Assembly (NCBI GenBank): GCA_018667205.1
Contig: JABIVN010000384.1
Location: 1-10,800 of the forward strand
Reading direction: 5' to 3'
DNA: 10,800 bases
Origin: Gammaproteobacteria bacterium
GTDB taxonomy: Bacteria; Pseudomonadota; Gammaproteobacteria; Pseudomonadales; Azotimanducaceae
Shown: positions 1 through 6,951 of the stretch, in pieces
Numbering within the stretch: the first letter of the stretch is position 1
How the letters are laid out: each line of letters starts with the position of its first letter
Made by a program: the position numbers and the translations under genes
The notes under the pieces: generated by a model
What the model saw: only the letters and a program-made list of their open reading frames with translations
Database searches by the model: none
What the model was told of the DNA's origin: nothing

Positions 1-2194
1 CATAACTGTCGTAGCCCTCGCCGTAGCCGTAGCCGTAGCCATACCCATAGCCATAGCCGTAGCCGTAGCCGTAGCCTTTATTCCTTCCAGGAGAAAAACT
101 ATTAAGGACAACACCAAGCAGGGGCGTTTTTACGCGAGAGAGCCTTCTTAAACCGTCAGCTATTGTCGGCACCTTAGTGGCATCGGATCTGACGACAAAC
201 ACAACGCCGTCAACCAGATTAGCCAACACCAAGGAATCGCTCACTGGTACGCTTGGAGCCGAATCTACAATCACACGATCGTATCTGGCTTCCAATGCCT
301 TCATTAATGAACGAAACTTGTTGGATGACAATAATTCCAAAGGATTAGGAACTGCCGCCCCCGCCGCAAGGACGTCAATTCCTTGATGGCGGTGCAGACA
401 CTCTTCAAATTTGACACTGCCCGCAATCACGTCTGACAGACCCGGAGATCTGGCTGGCAAACCAATATTTTCAGCAACAGATGGCCGCCGCATATCCGCA
501 TCGATCAACAGTATCTTTTCCATCTGGCCCATGGCAAAGGCTATGTTCATAGAGGTTGTGGTCTTCCCCTCTCCCGCGACAGAGGACGTCACTAAAATAG
601 TTTTCAGTGGCTTATCTATCGAAGACAGCACAACACTGGTACGAATTGTTCTAACTGCCTCTGCAAACGAGGCATGCTTTGACGAGAAGAAAAGCTCCGA
701 CACTTCGCCATCATCAGGTTCAACTTTCATCAGCGGTAACGTACCGATCAACACCTGATTTAATTTTTCCTCAACCCCCCGGGGATTTCTAATCGTGTTG
801 TCCAGGTAATCACGGAGTACCGCAAGCGCAAAACCAAGGGCGAAGCTTAAAAAGGCGGCAATAAGCACCATGTTTCTCACAACAGGGCGAATAGGGCCAC
901 CCGGCTTTAGGGCTTTGTCTATAAACCTTGCCACAGACGAACCAAACTGACTGCCATTTGTTTGTTTAAAGCGAGTAAAGAACAGGTCATATAATTGCTG
1001 GTTTGCTTCTACTTCCCGCTCAAGCTGAGATAGCTGGTAGTTTTTCCTGTTGATACCCTGAATTTCATCTTTACTTTGGTCCAACTGCGCCTGCAATGTG
1101 CGTTCATCCGCAAGGGCTTTCCTGTAGGCTACTTCGAACCCGGAAACCACTTTGACCACCTGACGGTGATACGCTGCTTTTGCCTCTTCCTTGTTTGAAA
1201 TCGCAGCAATCAGTTTTGGATGCATCGGACCGTAGCGCCGGGAAAGCTCTGAGACTTCGCGCGCGCCCTCAGATTCTTTTGATTTAAGCTGGCCGGCCAG
1301 TCCATCCGCAAGAACCCCCGGAAATCTCTCCCAGTCTTCGTCGTATTCGCTTAGGTCGCCCAGCGTATTGATTTGATTACTAAGCCCGGCCACAAGACTT
1401 TTCACCTGCAATAGACTGCTGGCTAAATTGCCAACATCACTCGCCGTAAGTGTCTGCACACCACCCACGTCGATCAGATTTTCTCTTTCACGATAACCCT
1501 GTAAATCTGACTCTGATCGTTCAAGATCCGTTCGCATACCATCCAAACGACTCGTCAACCATTCTGCGGCGGTTTGGGTCAGTGCCAGCCGCGCCTCAAG
1601 ATCACTGTTAATGTATTCACGACCTAAAGTATTAGCGACCTGATACGACAACTCCGGGTCGCTTGCCTCATAGGAAATGTTAACTATTTGTGTGCCAGCA
1701 ACCGCAGAGACCTTCCGCATTTGCTGAAACATACCCACGGTGCGTCTGAACTGCCCTGCTTCACTAAGCGGCAAAGGTTTACTTAAAAACGGCAGCCACT
1801 TATGCGGCGCAAAAAAACCTACGTTTTTCAATGGGTCAAATTCAGGATGCTCTGTAAGCTGCAGCTTGGTGACGACCCTTTCTGCGAGCTGGCGCGAGTT
1901 CAGGATTTGTAACTGCGTCGTGAAAAAAGCTTTTTGAGAAGGGTCAACGCCATACAATTCTTCGATCGAGACAATATTGACTTCCTTATCTTCGATAAGA
2001 AGGGTCGCTGTCGCACTATAAATCTTCGTCATGTTGGTGCCGACAAGCCATGTGAACACAGTCGCCGCTAATACAAGACTGAAGATGCCCCATCTGGCAC
2101 CCAATAGAACCCGAAGATAGTGACCAAGGTCAATCGCGTCTTCATCAGGTTCTTGAAGCTTTGGATCCAAATAATCACGTTGATATTCGTTCAT
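1..2194 (-). CDS. wzc: Wzc-like polysaccharide co-polymerase / BY tyrosine kinase (C-terminus cut by window edge)
   Basis: Inner-membrane protein that helps control export and chain length of exopolysaccharide or capsule and autophosphorylates on C-terminal tyrosines. From the ATG at 2194, 731 codons are open to the left edge with no stop. An AGGA lies 6 nt upstream of the ATG. A Wzz-type domain follows a first membrane segment (about residues 35-52). The periplasmic part is long and coiled-coil-like (about 200-410). A proline-rich stretch (KALKPGGPIRP, 427-437) precedes a second membrane segment (about 441-460). The cytoplasmic kinase has EAVRTIRTS (512-520), Walker A SSVAGEGKTTTS (537-548), Walker A' ILLIDADMRRP (561-571) and Walker B VIVDSAP (641-647). 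The tail is (Gly-Tyr)9, then GEGYDSY. Members are usually about 700-750 residues, so only a few codons are probably missing. It is the last gene visible in the minus-strand series, 152 nt after the epimerase. Family assignment is firm; the polysaccharide it serves is not known. Confidence 0.93.
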   Translation of the reverse strand, partial: MNEYQRDYLDPKLQEPDEDAIDLGHYLRVLLGARWGIFSLVLAATVFTWLVGTNMTKIYSATATLLIEDKEVNIVSIEELYGVDPSQKAFFTTQLQILNSRQLAERVVTKLQLTEHPEFDPLKNVGFFAPHKWLPFLSKPLPLSEAGQFRRTVGMFQQMRKVSAVAGTQIVNISYEASDPELSYQVANTLGREYINSDLEARLALTQTAAEWLTSRLDGMRTDLERSESDLQGYRERENLIDVGGVQTLTASDVGNLASSLLQVKSLVAGLSNQINTLGDLSEYDEDWERFPGVLADGLAGQLKSKESEGAREVSELSRRYGPMHPKLIAAISNKEEAKAAYHRQVVKVVSGFEVAYRKALADERTLQAQLDQSKDEIQGINRKNYQLSQLEREVEANQQLYDLFFTRFKQTNGSQFGSSVARFIDKALKPGGPIRPVVRNMVLIAAFLSFALGFALAVLRDYLDNTIRNPRGVEEKLNQVLIGTLPLMKVEPDDGEVSELFFSSKHASFAEAVRTIRTSVVLSSIDKPLKTILVTSSVAGEGKTTTSMNIAFAMGQMEKILLIDADMRRPSVAENIGLPARSPGLSDVIAGSVKFEECLHRHQGIDVLAAGAAVPNPLELLSSNKFRSLMKALEARYDRVIVDSAPSVPVSDSLVLANLVDGVVFVVRSDATKVPTIADGLRRLSRVKTPLLGVVLNSFSPGRNKGYGYGYGYGYGYGYGYGYGEGYDSY
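11..76 (-). repeat. Hexanucleotide tandem repeat encoding the Gly-Tyr tail of Wzc
   Basis: Eleven consecutive 6-bp units (GTAGCC or close variants on the plus strand) encode Gly-Tyr dipeptides at the end of the kinase. Nine perfect GY units cover 23-76, followed by one GE (17-22) and one more GY (11-16). Variation is mostly synonymous (TAC/TAT). The unit length is a multiple of three, so slippage would change the number of tyrosines without shifting the frame. A tyrosine cluster is the usual autophosphorylation site in this family. Confidence 0.9.
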
Positions 2195-2236
2195 CTTTGG
2201 TCCTGTTCGGCTGACGGCAAAAGCACTATTTCCTAC

Positions 2237-2252
2237 CCTCAATAAGTTGAGG
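2237..2252. other. Perfect 6-bp hairpin in the wzc leader
   Basis: CCTCAA and TTGAGG flank a 4-nt loop, 43-58 nt upstream of the wzc start. Neither strand has a following T-run, so it is not a typical intrinsic terminator. It lies in the only gap (2195-2346) between the epimerase and wzc and could be a leader structure or a protein-binding palindrome. I see no convincing sigma-70 promoter in this gap. Confidence 0.35.
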
Positions 2253-2346
2253 AGCAATAATAGTGGAAACCTACGCCATTGACGAGAGATTCGGAATCTA
2301 CACAGACAGAAAACTAACGACTGCCCGTTCTGGGCACCTTCTTTGA

Positions 2347-3258
2347 CTAGAAAGTGAAGAGTTCTTTGAACTTCGCCAGATCCTCTTCCATCTTCGTGTC
2401 ATCCGGCAACATCGTCTGCAGTCGCTCGTCACATTCAATCGTTAAGTCGTGCAAAGGAATGTGCTGGTCGACAAAAATGGTTTCAAGGTCCGGGTAGAGC
2501 GCTTTCAATGCATCCACCATACCTAAAGACGATATCTTACGATGCGACAGGTTGTAGACGTCAGATTCCATTTCACGCTTGACCATCCGGGCCATAACCT
2601 CTACCAGACGATAAACGCTAATGTGGGTCTGCGTGTGCTCGGGAGAGCCATGGATCGCAATCCTGTTGGTGAACTGCGCATCAAATATCATCTGGTTGAT
2701 CGGTGTTTCCACACGAAGGTTTTTGGAATAGCCATAAACGTTCGCACAACGAATAAGCTGCACGGGAAGCTTTTCCATCAAGCGCATAACGTGATCTTCA
2801 CCGCGCATCTTCGAAATACTGTAATAACTGCTTGGTACCCGCGGGTGATCCGTTGAGCTGACTTCGCCTTGGCCATAGACAGACTGGCTGCTCAGGTACA
2901 TCAACCGTTTTACCCCTGCCTCCTCTGCTGCGTACACCACTTCCGCGGTACCCCAGTGGTTGGTTTGCTCAAAGTCATGAGCGTTCTGGTCTGCAAAAGG
3001 TGTTTCAACCTTACCTGCAAGGTGGATCACAACATCCATACCTTCCATGTGCTTACGAAGGCTCCTTGAATCCAGGATGTCCGCCCGAAAAAATCGGACA
3101 TTGCGTCCCGGCACTTTTCTTAGGCCAGTAAAAAGGTTGTAGTTACCTTTACACAAATTGTCATAGACAAGAATGTCCTTAATCCCGGGTTCAGCGGACA
3201 GACGATAAACAAGCTCGTTGCCAATGTAACCTGCACCCCCAGTAACCATGACCTTCAT
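2347..3258 (-). CDS. NAD-dependent epimerase/dehydratase (extended SDR, nucleotide-sugar type)
   Basis: Predicted cytoplasmic short-chain dehydrogenase/reductase of the extended type that modifies a nucleotide-linked sugar. Counting from the ATG at 3258 (303 residues), the N-terminus carries the dinucleotide-binding motif TGGAGYIG (6-13). The acidic D33 after the second strand fits NAD preference. The catalytic set is present: Ser in YLSSQSVYG (121-129) and YSISK (Y146, K150). An in-frame TTG at 3279 would add seven residues, but MKVMVTGG is the usual start for this fold and the ATG falls one base after the cysH stop, so 3258 is preferred. That one-base junction implies co-transcription and probably translational coupling with cysH. 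The exact substrate (UDP-glucose, UDP-galactose or other) cannot be read from sequence. I do not see close resemblance to UDP-sulfoquinovose synthase (SQD1), although the sulfur context makes that comparison worth doing. Confidence 0.85.
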   Translation of the reverse strand: MKVMVTGGAGYIGNELVYRLSAEPGIKDILVYDNLCKGNYNLFTGLRKVPGRNVRFFRADILDSRSLRKHMEGMDVVIHLAGKVETPFADQNAHDFEQTNHWGTAEVVYAAEEAGVKRLMYLSSQSVYGQGEVSSTDHPRVPSSYYSISKMRGEDHVMRLMEKLPVQLIRCANVYGYSKNLRVETPINQMIFDAQFTNRIAIHGSPEHTQTHISVYRLVEVMARMVKREMESDVYNLSHRKISSLGMVDALKALYPDLETIFVDQHIPLHDLTIECDERLQTMLPDDTKMEEDLAKFKELFTF

Positions 3259-3259
3259 A

Positions 3260-3952
3260 CTAATTACCGCCCGCGACAAGCGTGGTGTTAAGGCCGCATT
3301 CGGTTTTGTTCATACCAAACCAGCGGGCATTTCTTTCATTGCCTTCACGCGCTTTCGACGTACACGGTTCGCAGCCAATACTTAGGTAGCCCTGCACTTC
3401 CAACGGGTGCTCCGGAAGATCGTGGTATTTACGGTAGTAGTAAACCATCTTGGAATCCCAGCCCAGCATCGGATGAAAGCGACTGCAGCCATAGTTAGCA
3501 GGTTCCACTTCAGCCATTGCCGCTCGCACGGAACTCTGGTCTGCCCTGATGCCATTAATCCAGATATCGTGTTCCATCAGGATCGGTTCAAGCGGCTTTA
3601 CCTTATTTAAGTAACAGCAGTAGTCGGGGTCCGATGCATATAAGAATCGGCCCGCTGCATCCAGTTGTTTGATCTTGGGGGCATCAGGGCGAAGCGCAAT
3701 AAGGTTCAGACCCAAGTCCTGCTTTAGCTGGTCTGCGAATCGGACAGTATCGGGGAAAAGGAACCCTGTGTTGGTGTAGTAAACAGGAATGTCAGCGTCT
3801 AGACGGCTGATCATATGAAGTAGCGGCAGGCTTTGCGACTGGAAGGAACTGGTGGTGAAAACTTTTTTCCCCTCGTCCAGGTAGGTCTGGATACGCTCAA
3901 CCACCGCGTCTGCTTTTGCTTCAAGATCTTTTTTGTCGAGTATGCCTGTCAC
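3260..3952 (-). CDS. cysH: Assimilatory APS/PAPS reductase with iron-sulfur cysteines (CysH family)
   Basis: Cytoplasmic enzyme reducing adenylyl sulfate (APS, possibly PAPS) to sulfite with thioredoxin or a similar donor. The 230-residue product shows the nucleotide-binding loop as TTSSFQSQS (33-41). It has the paired cysteines C112-C113 (DYCCYLNK) and C194-x-x-C197 (SIGCEPC), the four ligands of a [4Fe-4S] cluster in APS reductases. It also has the redox cysteine C219 in a C-terminal ECGL motif. The four cluster cysteines favour APS as substrate over the cluster-less PAPS enzymes. The start is a GTG at 3952 with AAGGA 8 nt upstream. The family's usual ECGLH ends here as ECGLN. It is co-oriented with cysD/cysNC but separated from cysNC by 552 bp with a candidate terminator, so it may have its own promoter. 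It abuts the epimerase (1 bp). Confidence 0.9.
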   Translation of the reverse strand: MTGILDKKDLEAKADAVVERIQTYLDEGKKVFTTSSFQSQSLPLLHMISRLDADIPVYYTNTGFLFPDTVRFADQLKQDLGLNLIALRPDAPKIKQLDAAGRFLYASDPDYCCYLNKVKPLEPILMEHDIWINGIRADQSSVRAAMAEVEPANYGCSRFHPMLGWDSKMVYYYRKYHDLPEHPLEVQGYLSIGCEPCTSKAREGNERNARWFGMNKTECGLNTTLVAGGN

Positions 3953-3972
3953 TGTAAGAATCCTTGTATATT

Positions 3973-3987
3973 TGACCCTTCGGGTCA
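3973..3987. other. Small perfect hairpin just upstream of cysH
   Basis: TGACCC and GGGTCA flank a 3-nt loop (TTC on the plus strand), ending 21 nt before the cysH GTG and 8 nt before its AAGGA ribosome-binding site. No T-run follows on the minus strand. Its position would put it in the cysH leader, where it could influence translation or be an operator-like palindrome. Function is unproven. Confidence 0.35.
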
Positions 3988-3996
3988 GATTTCTAC

Positions 3997-4058
3997 GCTT
4001 TGGTCAGAATGACTAAAAACTGGGTTTTCCTGCTTCAGTCGAAATGACTAAAAACCGG
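3997..4058. repeat. Two direct copies of a 27-bp dispersed intergenic motif
   Basis: Copies at 3997-4023 and 4032-4058 match at 22 of 27 positions; both centre on a GCTT-GTC-ATGACTAAAAAC core. A related core (GCTTCGGTCGAGATGAC) recurs at 10600-10616 upstream of galU. The motif occurs only in gene-free DNA here, which suggests a dispersed extragenic repeat family rather than a gene-specific operator. Confidence 0.55.
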
Positions 4059-4074
4059 CTTTCGCCACGCCGGT
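4050..4074 (-). terminator. Candidate rho-independent terminator after cysNC
   Basis: Read on the minus strand, ACCGGC (4074-4069), a 9-nt loop and GCCGGT (4059-4054) are followed at once by a run of five T (4054-4050). This is the usual intrinsic-terminator layout. It lies 430 nt beyond the cysNC stop and about 100 nt before the cysH start, so it would limit read-through from the cysD-cysNC transcript into cysH. The stem is short (6 bp), which lowers confidence. Confidence 0.5.
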
Positions 4075-4231
4075 CAAGATCACCGTGGGTAGCTTCGCAC
4101 TGAAGAAGTCTACAAGGATTACGGGGGGTGGATTAGAACAGTTGGTTAGTTGTTTATTCCTTGGAAGAATAACCAGAAGAGATGACTGTATAATACCGCT
4201 ATAAGAAAGAAGGCGCCTTTACAAAGCGCTC

Positions 4232-4410
4232 AAGCCGTAAGTCGAGCTGACCGGGCTGTAAGAAATTGACCAGGGAATAACGAAACCTCGCCCCTGAGGC
4301 GTTTAAACCGTGAACCCAGGTGACCAGGTTGTAAGAGATTGACGGGGGAATAAAAAAATCTTGCCGCCGAGGTGCTTAAACCGTGAACCGAGGCGACAGG
4401 GTTGTGCAAT
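4232..4410. repeat. 73-bp imperfect tandem repeat, about 2.4 copies
   Basis: Copy 1 spans 4232-4304, copy 2 spans 4305-4377, and a partial third copy spans 4378-4410. Each begins with AARCCGTRA and carries a conserved TGTAAGARATTGAC block (copies 1 and 2) and a GAGGYGYTT end. No open frame is shared between the copies, so this is non-coding. It lies between the cysNC stop and cysH. Confidence 0.8.
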
Positions 4411-4441
4411 GAGGCACTACCCGTTCCCGCAAGAGACGCTA

Positions 4442-4470
4442 GCGCCGTCAGTCAGGAGGACTGACGGCGC
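4442..4470. terminator. Perfect 12-bp stem-loop downstream of cysNC (terminator-like, no T-run)
   Basis: GCGCCGTCAGTC (4442-4453), a 5-nt loop (4454-4458) and GACTGACGGCGC (4459-4470) pair perfectly. It begins 34 nt past the cysNC stop. The stem is GC-rich and would be very stable. Neither side has a T-tract, so it is better seen as an mRNA 3'-end stabiliser, a weak or factor-assisted terminator, or a binding palindrome than as a classical intrinsic terminator. Confidence 0.6.
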
Positions 4471-4504
4471 GGGCAGCATACCATTGAGATGACCGGACCC
4501 GGGA

Positions 4505-6382
4505 CTACTCGCTGCCCAGATAGTCGACGATTTGCTGGACGCACGCTTCTATTGAGTCTTCGCCGGAGTTTAGCCGTATTTCAGCGTTTTCTGGCGACTC
4601 ATAGGGGCTGCTGACACCAGTAAAGTTCGGGAGCTCGCCCCTTCTTGCTTTGGCATACAGGCCTTTGACGTCTCTTTTTTCCGCTGCCTCTATGGAGGTG
4701 TCGACATGGATTTCCACGAATTCGCCATCCTTGAACAGGCGTCTTGCCATATCGCGTTCTGCCCTGAAGGGAGAAATGAATGATGTCAGTACAACTATCC
4801 CCGCATCTACCATCAGCTTGGAGACTTCGGACACTCGACGGATGTTTTCGATTCTGTCGGCGTCCGAGAAACCAAGATCCTGGTTCAACCCATGACGAAC
4901 GTTATCGCCATCAAGAATGTAAGTTCGAATACCGCGTTTGTGCAGCCGTTGTTCTAGCGCATCTGCGATGGATGATTTGCCTGAACCGCTCAGGCCGGTG
5001 AACCAAAGCACCCTCGCTTTGTGACCATTGAGCGTTTCACGAGCGCTTCGGTCCACCACCAGTTTTTGCGCGTGGATGTTCGTTGACCTGCGAAGGGCAA
5101 AGTTGATCATACCCGCGGCGACCGTGGCGTTGGTGTATCGGTCGATTAGCACAAAGGAACCCAGCGAACGGTTGTTGCGATAGGGCTCAAACGGAATACC
5201 CCGATCAAGACTGATCGTTGCAACGCCGATATCATTCAGCACCATTTCCTTGGAAGAAAGATGTTCAAGCGTGTTGATGTTGTACTTGAACTTGATGTCG
5301 CTAATCGTGGCGTTAACCCGGGTGGTGCTGGTTTTTAACCAGTATGACCTGCCATGATGGCCGGTTTCCTGATCCATCCAAACGATGTTGGTTTCAAACT
5401 GATCTGCGACTTCGATGGGTTCTTTCGCCGCAACGATGACATCTCCGCGCGAGCAATCCACTTCTTTGTTTAGCTTCAGGGTCACTGCCTGGTCCGGTAT
5501 TGCCCGGGGCAGGCTATCTTTGTAAAGAACGATGTCCTCGACTTGCGCGGTTTCGCCTGAAGGTAGAATGCGGACCTCGTCGCCCTTCTTTACGATGCCG
5601 GAAACGACGGTGCCTGAAAACCCTCGGAACGTTCTGTCCGGGCGATTGACCCATTGAACCGGCATCCTGAAGGCGCTTTCAATTTTGGATTGATGCGCTT
5701 CAACGGTTTCCAAAAATCCAATTAAAGTAGGACCAGAGTACCAGGTGGATTTAGCTGAACGCTGAATCACGTTGTCACCTTCCAGTGCTGACATGGGAAT
5801 AGGTGTAATGGATTCAAAGTCTAACTGTTCCGAAAAGGTGCGATAGTCCGCGACAATGCTCTCGTAGATTTCTTGATTAAAATCCACCAGGTCCATTTTG
5901 TTGACCGCCAGGGCTACATGTTTAATACCCAGTAACGAGCAGATAAAGGAATGGCGCCGGGTTTGAGTCAGCACGCCTTGGGATGCGTCGACCAGGATAA
6001 CGGCAACGTCTGCTGTTGAAGCGCCGGTTGCCATGTTGCGAGTGTATTGTTCGTGGCCTGGAGTGTCTGCGACGATGAATTTTCGGTGGTCGGTAGCAAA
6101 GAAGCGGTAGGCTACATCGATAGTAATACCCTGCTCTCTTTCGGCCGCCAGGCCGTCTACCAAAAGCGCGAAGTCGATGTCACCGTCCTGTGTACCGTGG
6201 TGTTTGGATTCATTGCGCAGGGCTGCGACCTGGTCTTCAAAAATTAACTGGGCCTCGTAGAGCATGCGACCGATCAGCGTGCTTTTGCCGTCGTCGACCG
6301 AACCGCAAGTAATGAAGCGCAGTAGGCTTAGCTTGGATTGCGATTCCAGATAGTCGTCGATTTTAGTTACTGGGTTGCTCAT
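4505..6382 (-). CDS. cysNC: Bifunctional ATP sulfurylase GTPase subunit / APS kinase (CysN-CysC fusion)
   Basis: Cytoplasmic sulfate-activation enzyme. The CysN half, with CysD, makes APS from ATP and sulfate with GTP hydrolysis; the CysC half phosphorylates APS to PAPS. The 625-residue product has the translation-factor-like GTPase motifs GSVDDGKS (27-34), ITIDVAY (86-92), DTPGH (106-110) and NKMD (161-164), then the beta-barrel region to about 445. The APS kinase domain (about 457-625) carries Walker [10 protein letters not shown] (463-471), [16 protein letters not shown] (491-506), FISPFR (535-540) and the substrate-lid segment [17 protein letters not shown]. All key motifs are intact, so both activities are expected. 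The length fits CysNC/NodQ fusions. A GAG lies a few bases before the ATG, directly downstream of a 17-bp tandem repeat. The kinase half means the locus makes PAPS, the donor for sulfotransferases, as well as APS. Confidence 0.96.
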   Translation of the reverse strand: MSNPVTKIDDYLESQSKLSLLRFITCGSVDDGKSTLIGRMLYEAQLIFEDQVAALRNESKHHGTQDGDIDFALLVDGLAAEREQGITIDVAYRFFATDHRKFIVADTPGHEQYTRNMATGASTADVAVILVDASQGVLTQTRRHSFICSLLGIKHVALAVNKMDLVDFNQEIYESIVADYRTFSEQLDFESITPIPMSALEGDNVIQRSAKSTWYSGPTLIGFLETVEAHQSKIESAFRMPVQWVNRPDRTFRGFSGTVVSGIVKKGDEVRILPSGETAQVEDIVLYKDSLPRAIPDQAVTLKLNKEVDCSRGDVIVAAKEPIEVADQFETNIVWMDQETGHHGRSYWLKTSTTRVNATISDIKFKYNINTLEHLSSKEMVLNDIGVATISLDRGIPFEPYRNNRSLGSFVLIDRYTNATVAAGMINFALRRSTNIHAQKLVVDRSARETLNGHKARVLWFTGLSGSGKSSIADALEQRLHKRGIRTYILDGDNVRHGLNQDLGFSDADRIENIRRVSEVSKLMVDAGIVVLTSFISPFRAERDMARRLFKDGEFVEIHVDTSIEAAEKRDVKGLYAKARRGELPNFTGVSSPYESPENAEIRLNSGEDSIEACVQQIVDYLGSE

Positions 6383-6388
6383 TTGCTC

Positions 6389-6456
6389 GGTTCTCTTATT
6401 TGTTTGGTACTCTTATTTGTTTAGTACTCTTACTTGTTTAGTACTCTTACTTGTTT
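6389..6456. repeat. 17-bp tandem repeat, four copies, abutting the cysNC start
   Basis: Units at 6389-6405, 6406-6422, 6423-6439 and 6440-6456. The last two are identical (AGTACTCTTACTTGTTT on the plus strand) and the first two differ by a few bases. On the coding strand each unit contains TAAGAG, and the array ends 6 nt before the cysNC ATG, so it occupies the translation-initiation leader. Copy-number change here could alter cysNC expression. It contains stop codons and is not coding. Confidence 0.9.
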
Positions 6457-6481
6457 AGTGTTCGTTTGTTGTTGCCTTGGG

Positions 6482-6541
6482 CTCCAGATCAGTCTGCCCC
6501 AGATCAGTCTGCTCCAGATCAGTCTGCTCCAGATCATCCTG
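6482..6541. repeat. 15-bp tandem repeat, four copies, between DUF2061 gene and cysNC
   Basis: Units at 6482-6496, 6497-6511, 6512-6526 and 6527-6541 with consensus CTCCAGATCAGTCTG on the plus strand. It is a separate array from the 17-bp repeat, 25 bp away. On the minus strand one frame reads Q-T-D-L-E per unit and belongs to a 29-codon ORF opening with GTG at 6544, but there is no ribosome-binding site and I consider it non-coding. Confidence 0.9.
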
Positions 6542-6545
6542 CACC

Positions 6546-6582
6546 GGCCCCTATGCCATTGTGAGTCGGTATGGCAAAGGCC
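6546..6582. other. Imperfect hairpin at the end of the DUF2061 gene
   Basis: TGCCAT (6554-6559) pairs with ATGGCA (6571-6576), and outer GGCC arms (6546-6549, 6579-6582) extend the stem with an internal bulge. It starts at the DUF2061 stop codon on the minus strand. No T-run follows, so termination is doubtful. Confidence 0.3.
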
Positions 6583-6833
6583 TATACCTTTTCCGGGTGG
6601 ACGATGTGGCGGATTGTGCCACGAGGCACTAGCTGCCAGGCGCGCTCGTGTCCGTAATAAATGAAGAATTTCGCGATAAACTCAATACTGCCAATCGCGA
6701 TAGCCGTCGACACATCCCCTGTAATGAACCACGCAATAATGGCCGTCGTGGTAGTAGCCAAAACACGCCAAGAGAGGGCTTTTAAAAAGCTTCTCACATG
6801 AGATTCACGGTATTCGGGTAATTCAGATTCCAT
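6582..6833 (-). CDS. DUF2061 small membrane protein
   Basis: The 83-residue product matches the DUF2061 pattern: RSFLKALSWRVLATTTTAII (14-33), a hydrophobic stretch to about residue 39, a second hydrophobic segment (about 41-60) with IGSIEFIAKFFIYYGHERAW, and a short basic C-terminus. Two inner-membrane helices are expected. The biochemical role of the family is not established. From general knowledge, DUF2061 genes are often found near sulfate-activation genes, and here it sits between cysD and cysNC in the same orientation, supporting a role linked to sulfate activation or uptake. The ATG at 6833 gives the expected family length; its ribosome-binding site is weak (GAG 7 nt upstream). Confidence 0.85.
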   Translation of the reverse strand: MESELPEYRESHVRSFLKALSWRVLATTTTAIIAWFITGDVSTAIAIGSIEFIAKFFIYYGHERAWQLVPRGTIRHIVHPEKV

Positions 6834-6862
6834 TTTTTACTCTTTTCTGTCGCCTATTTTAC

Positions 6863-6879
6863 CCTTCGCGTTGCGAAGG
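6863..6879. other. Perfect 7-bp hairpin between cysD and the DUF2061 gene
   Basis: CCTTCGC and GCGAAGG enclose a 3-nt loop in the 118-bp gap after the cysD stop. There is no T-run on either side. It could be an mRNA-stability element tuning cysD against downstream genes; no specific function can be assigned. Confidence 0.35.
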
Positions 6880-6951
6880 AGCAGAACTCTTCGCTTCGGC
6901 CCTGGTGACTGGGGTACTGTTCATCCCTTCAGCCAGGAAGACGAAGGGGTG

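Larger units (their letters stand above)
3953..4504. other. 552-bp gene-free region between cysNC and cysH, repeat- and hairpin-rich
   Basis: No credible ORF on either strand. From left to right it holds a small hairpin upstream of cysH (3973-3987), two copies of a 27-bp motif (3997-4058), a candidate minus-strand terminator (4050-4074), an unassigned stretch (about 4085-4231) with a plus-strand TATAAT at 4189-4194, a 73-bp tandem repeat (4232-4410), and a perfect 12-bp-stem hairpin (4442-4470). The parts are listed separately. Confidence 0.7.

Noticed and set aside
411..758. Plus-strand ORF of 115 codons
   Set aside because: It lies fully within the wzc kinase domain on the other strand, whose Walker motifs are unambiguous; the product has no recognisable features.
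4232..4410. CRISPR array
   Set aside because: The 73-bp units are contiguous, imperfect and lack unique spacers; no cas gene is nearby.
6457..6544. Minus-strand GTG ORF with Q-T-D-L-E repeats, as a possible cysNC leader peptide
   Set aside because: There is no ribosome-binding site, it is very short, and its content is just the tandem repeat.
6434..6664. Plus-strand ORF with L-Q-I-S-L repeats
   Set aside because: The apparent protein repeat is only the 15-bp DNA repeat read in frame, and the ORF runs antisense into the DUF2061 gene.
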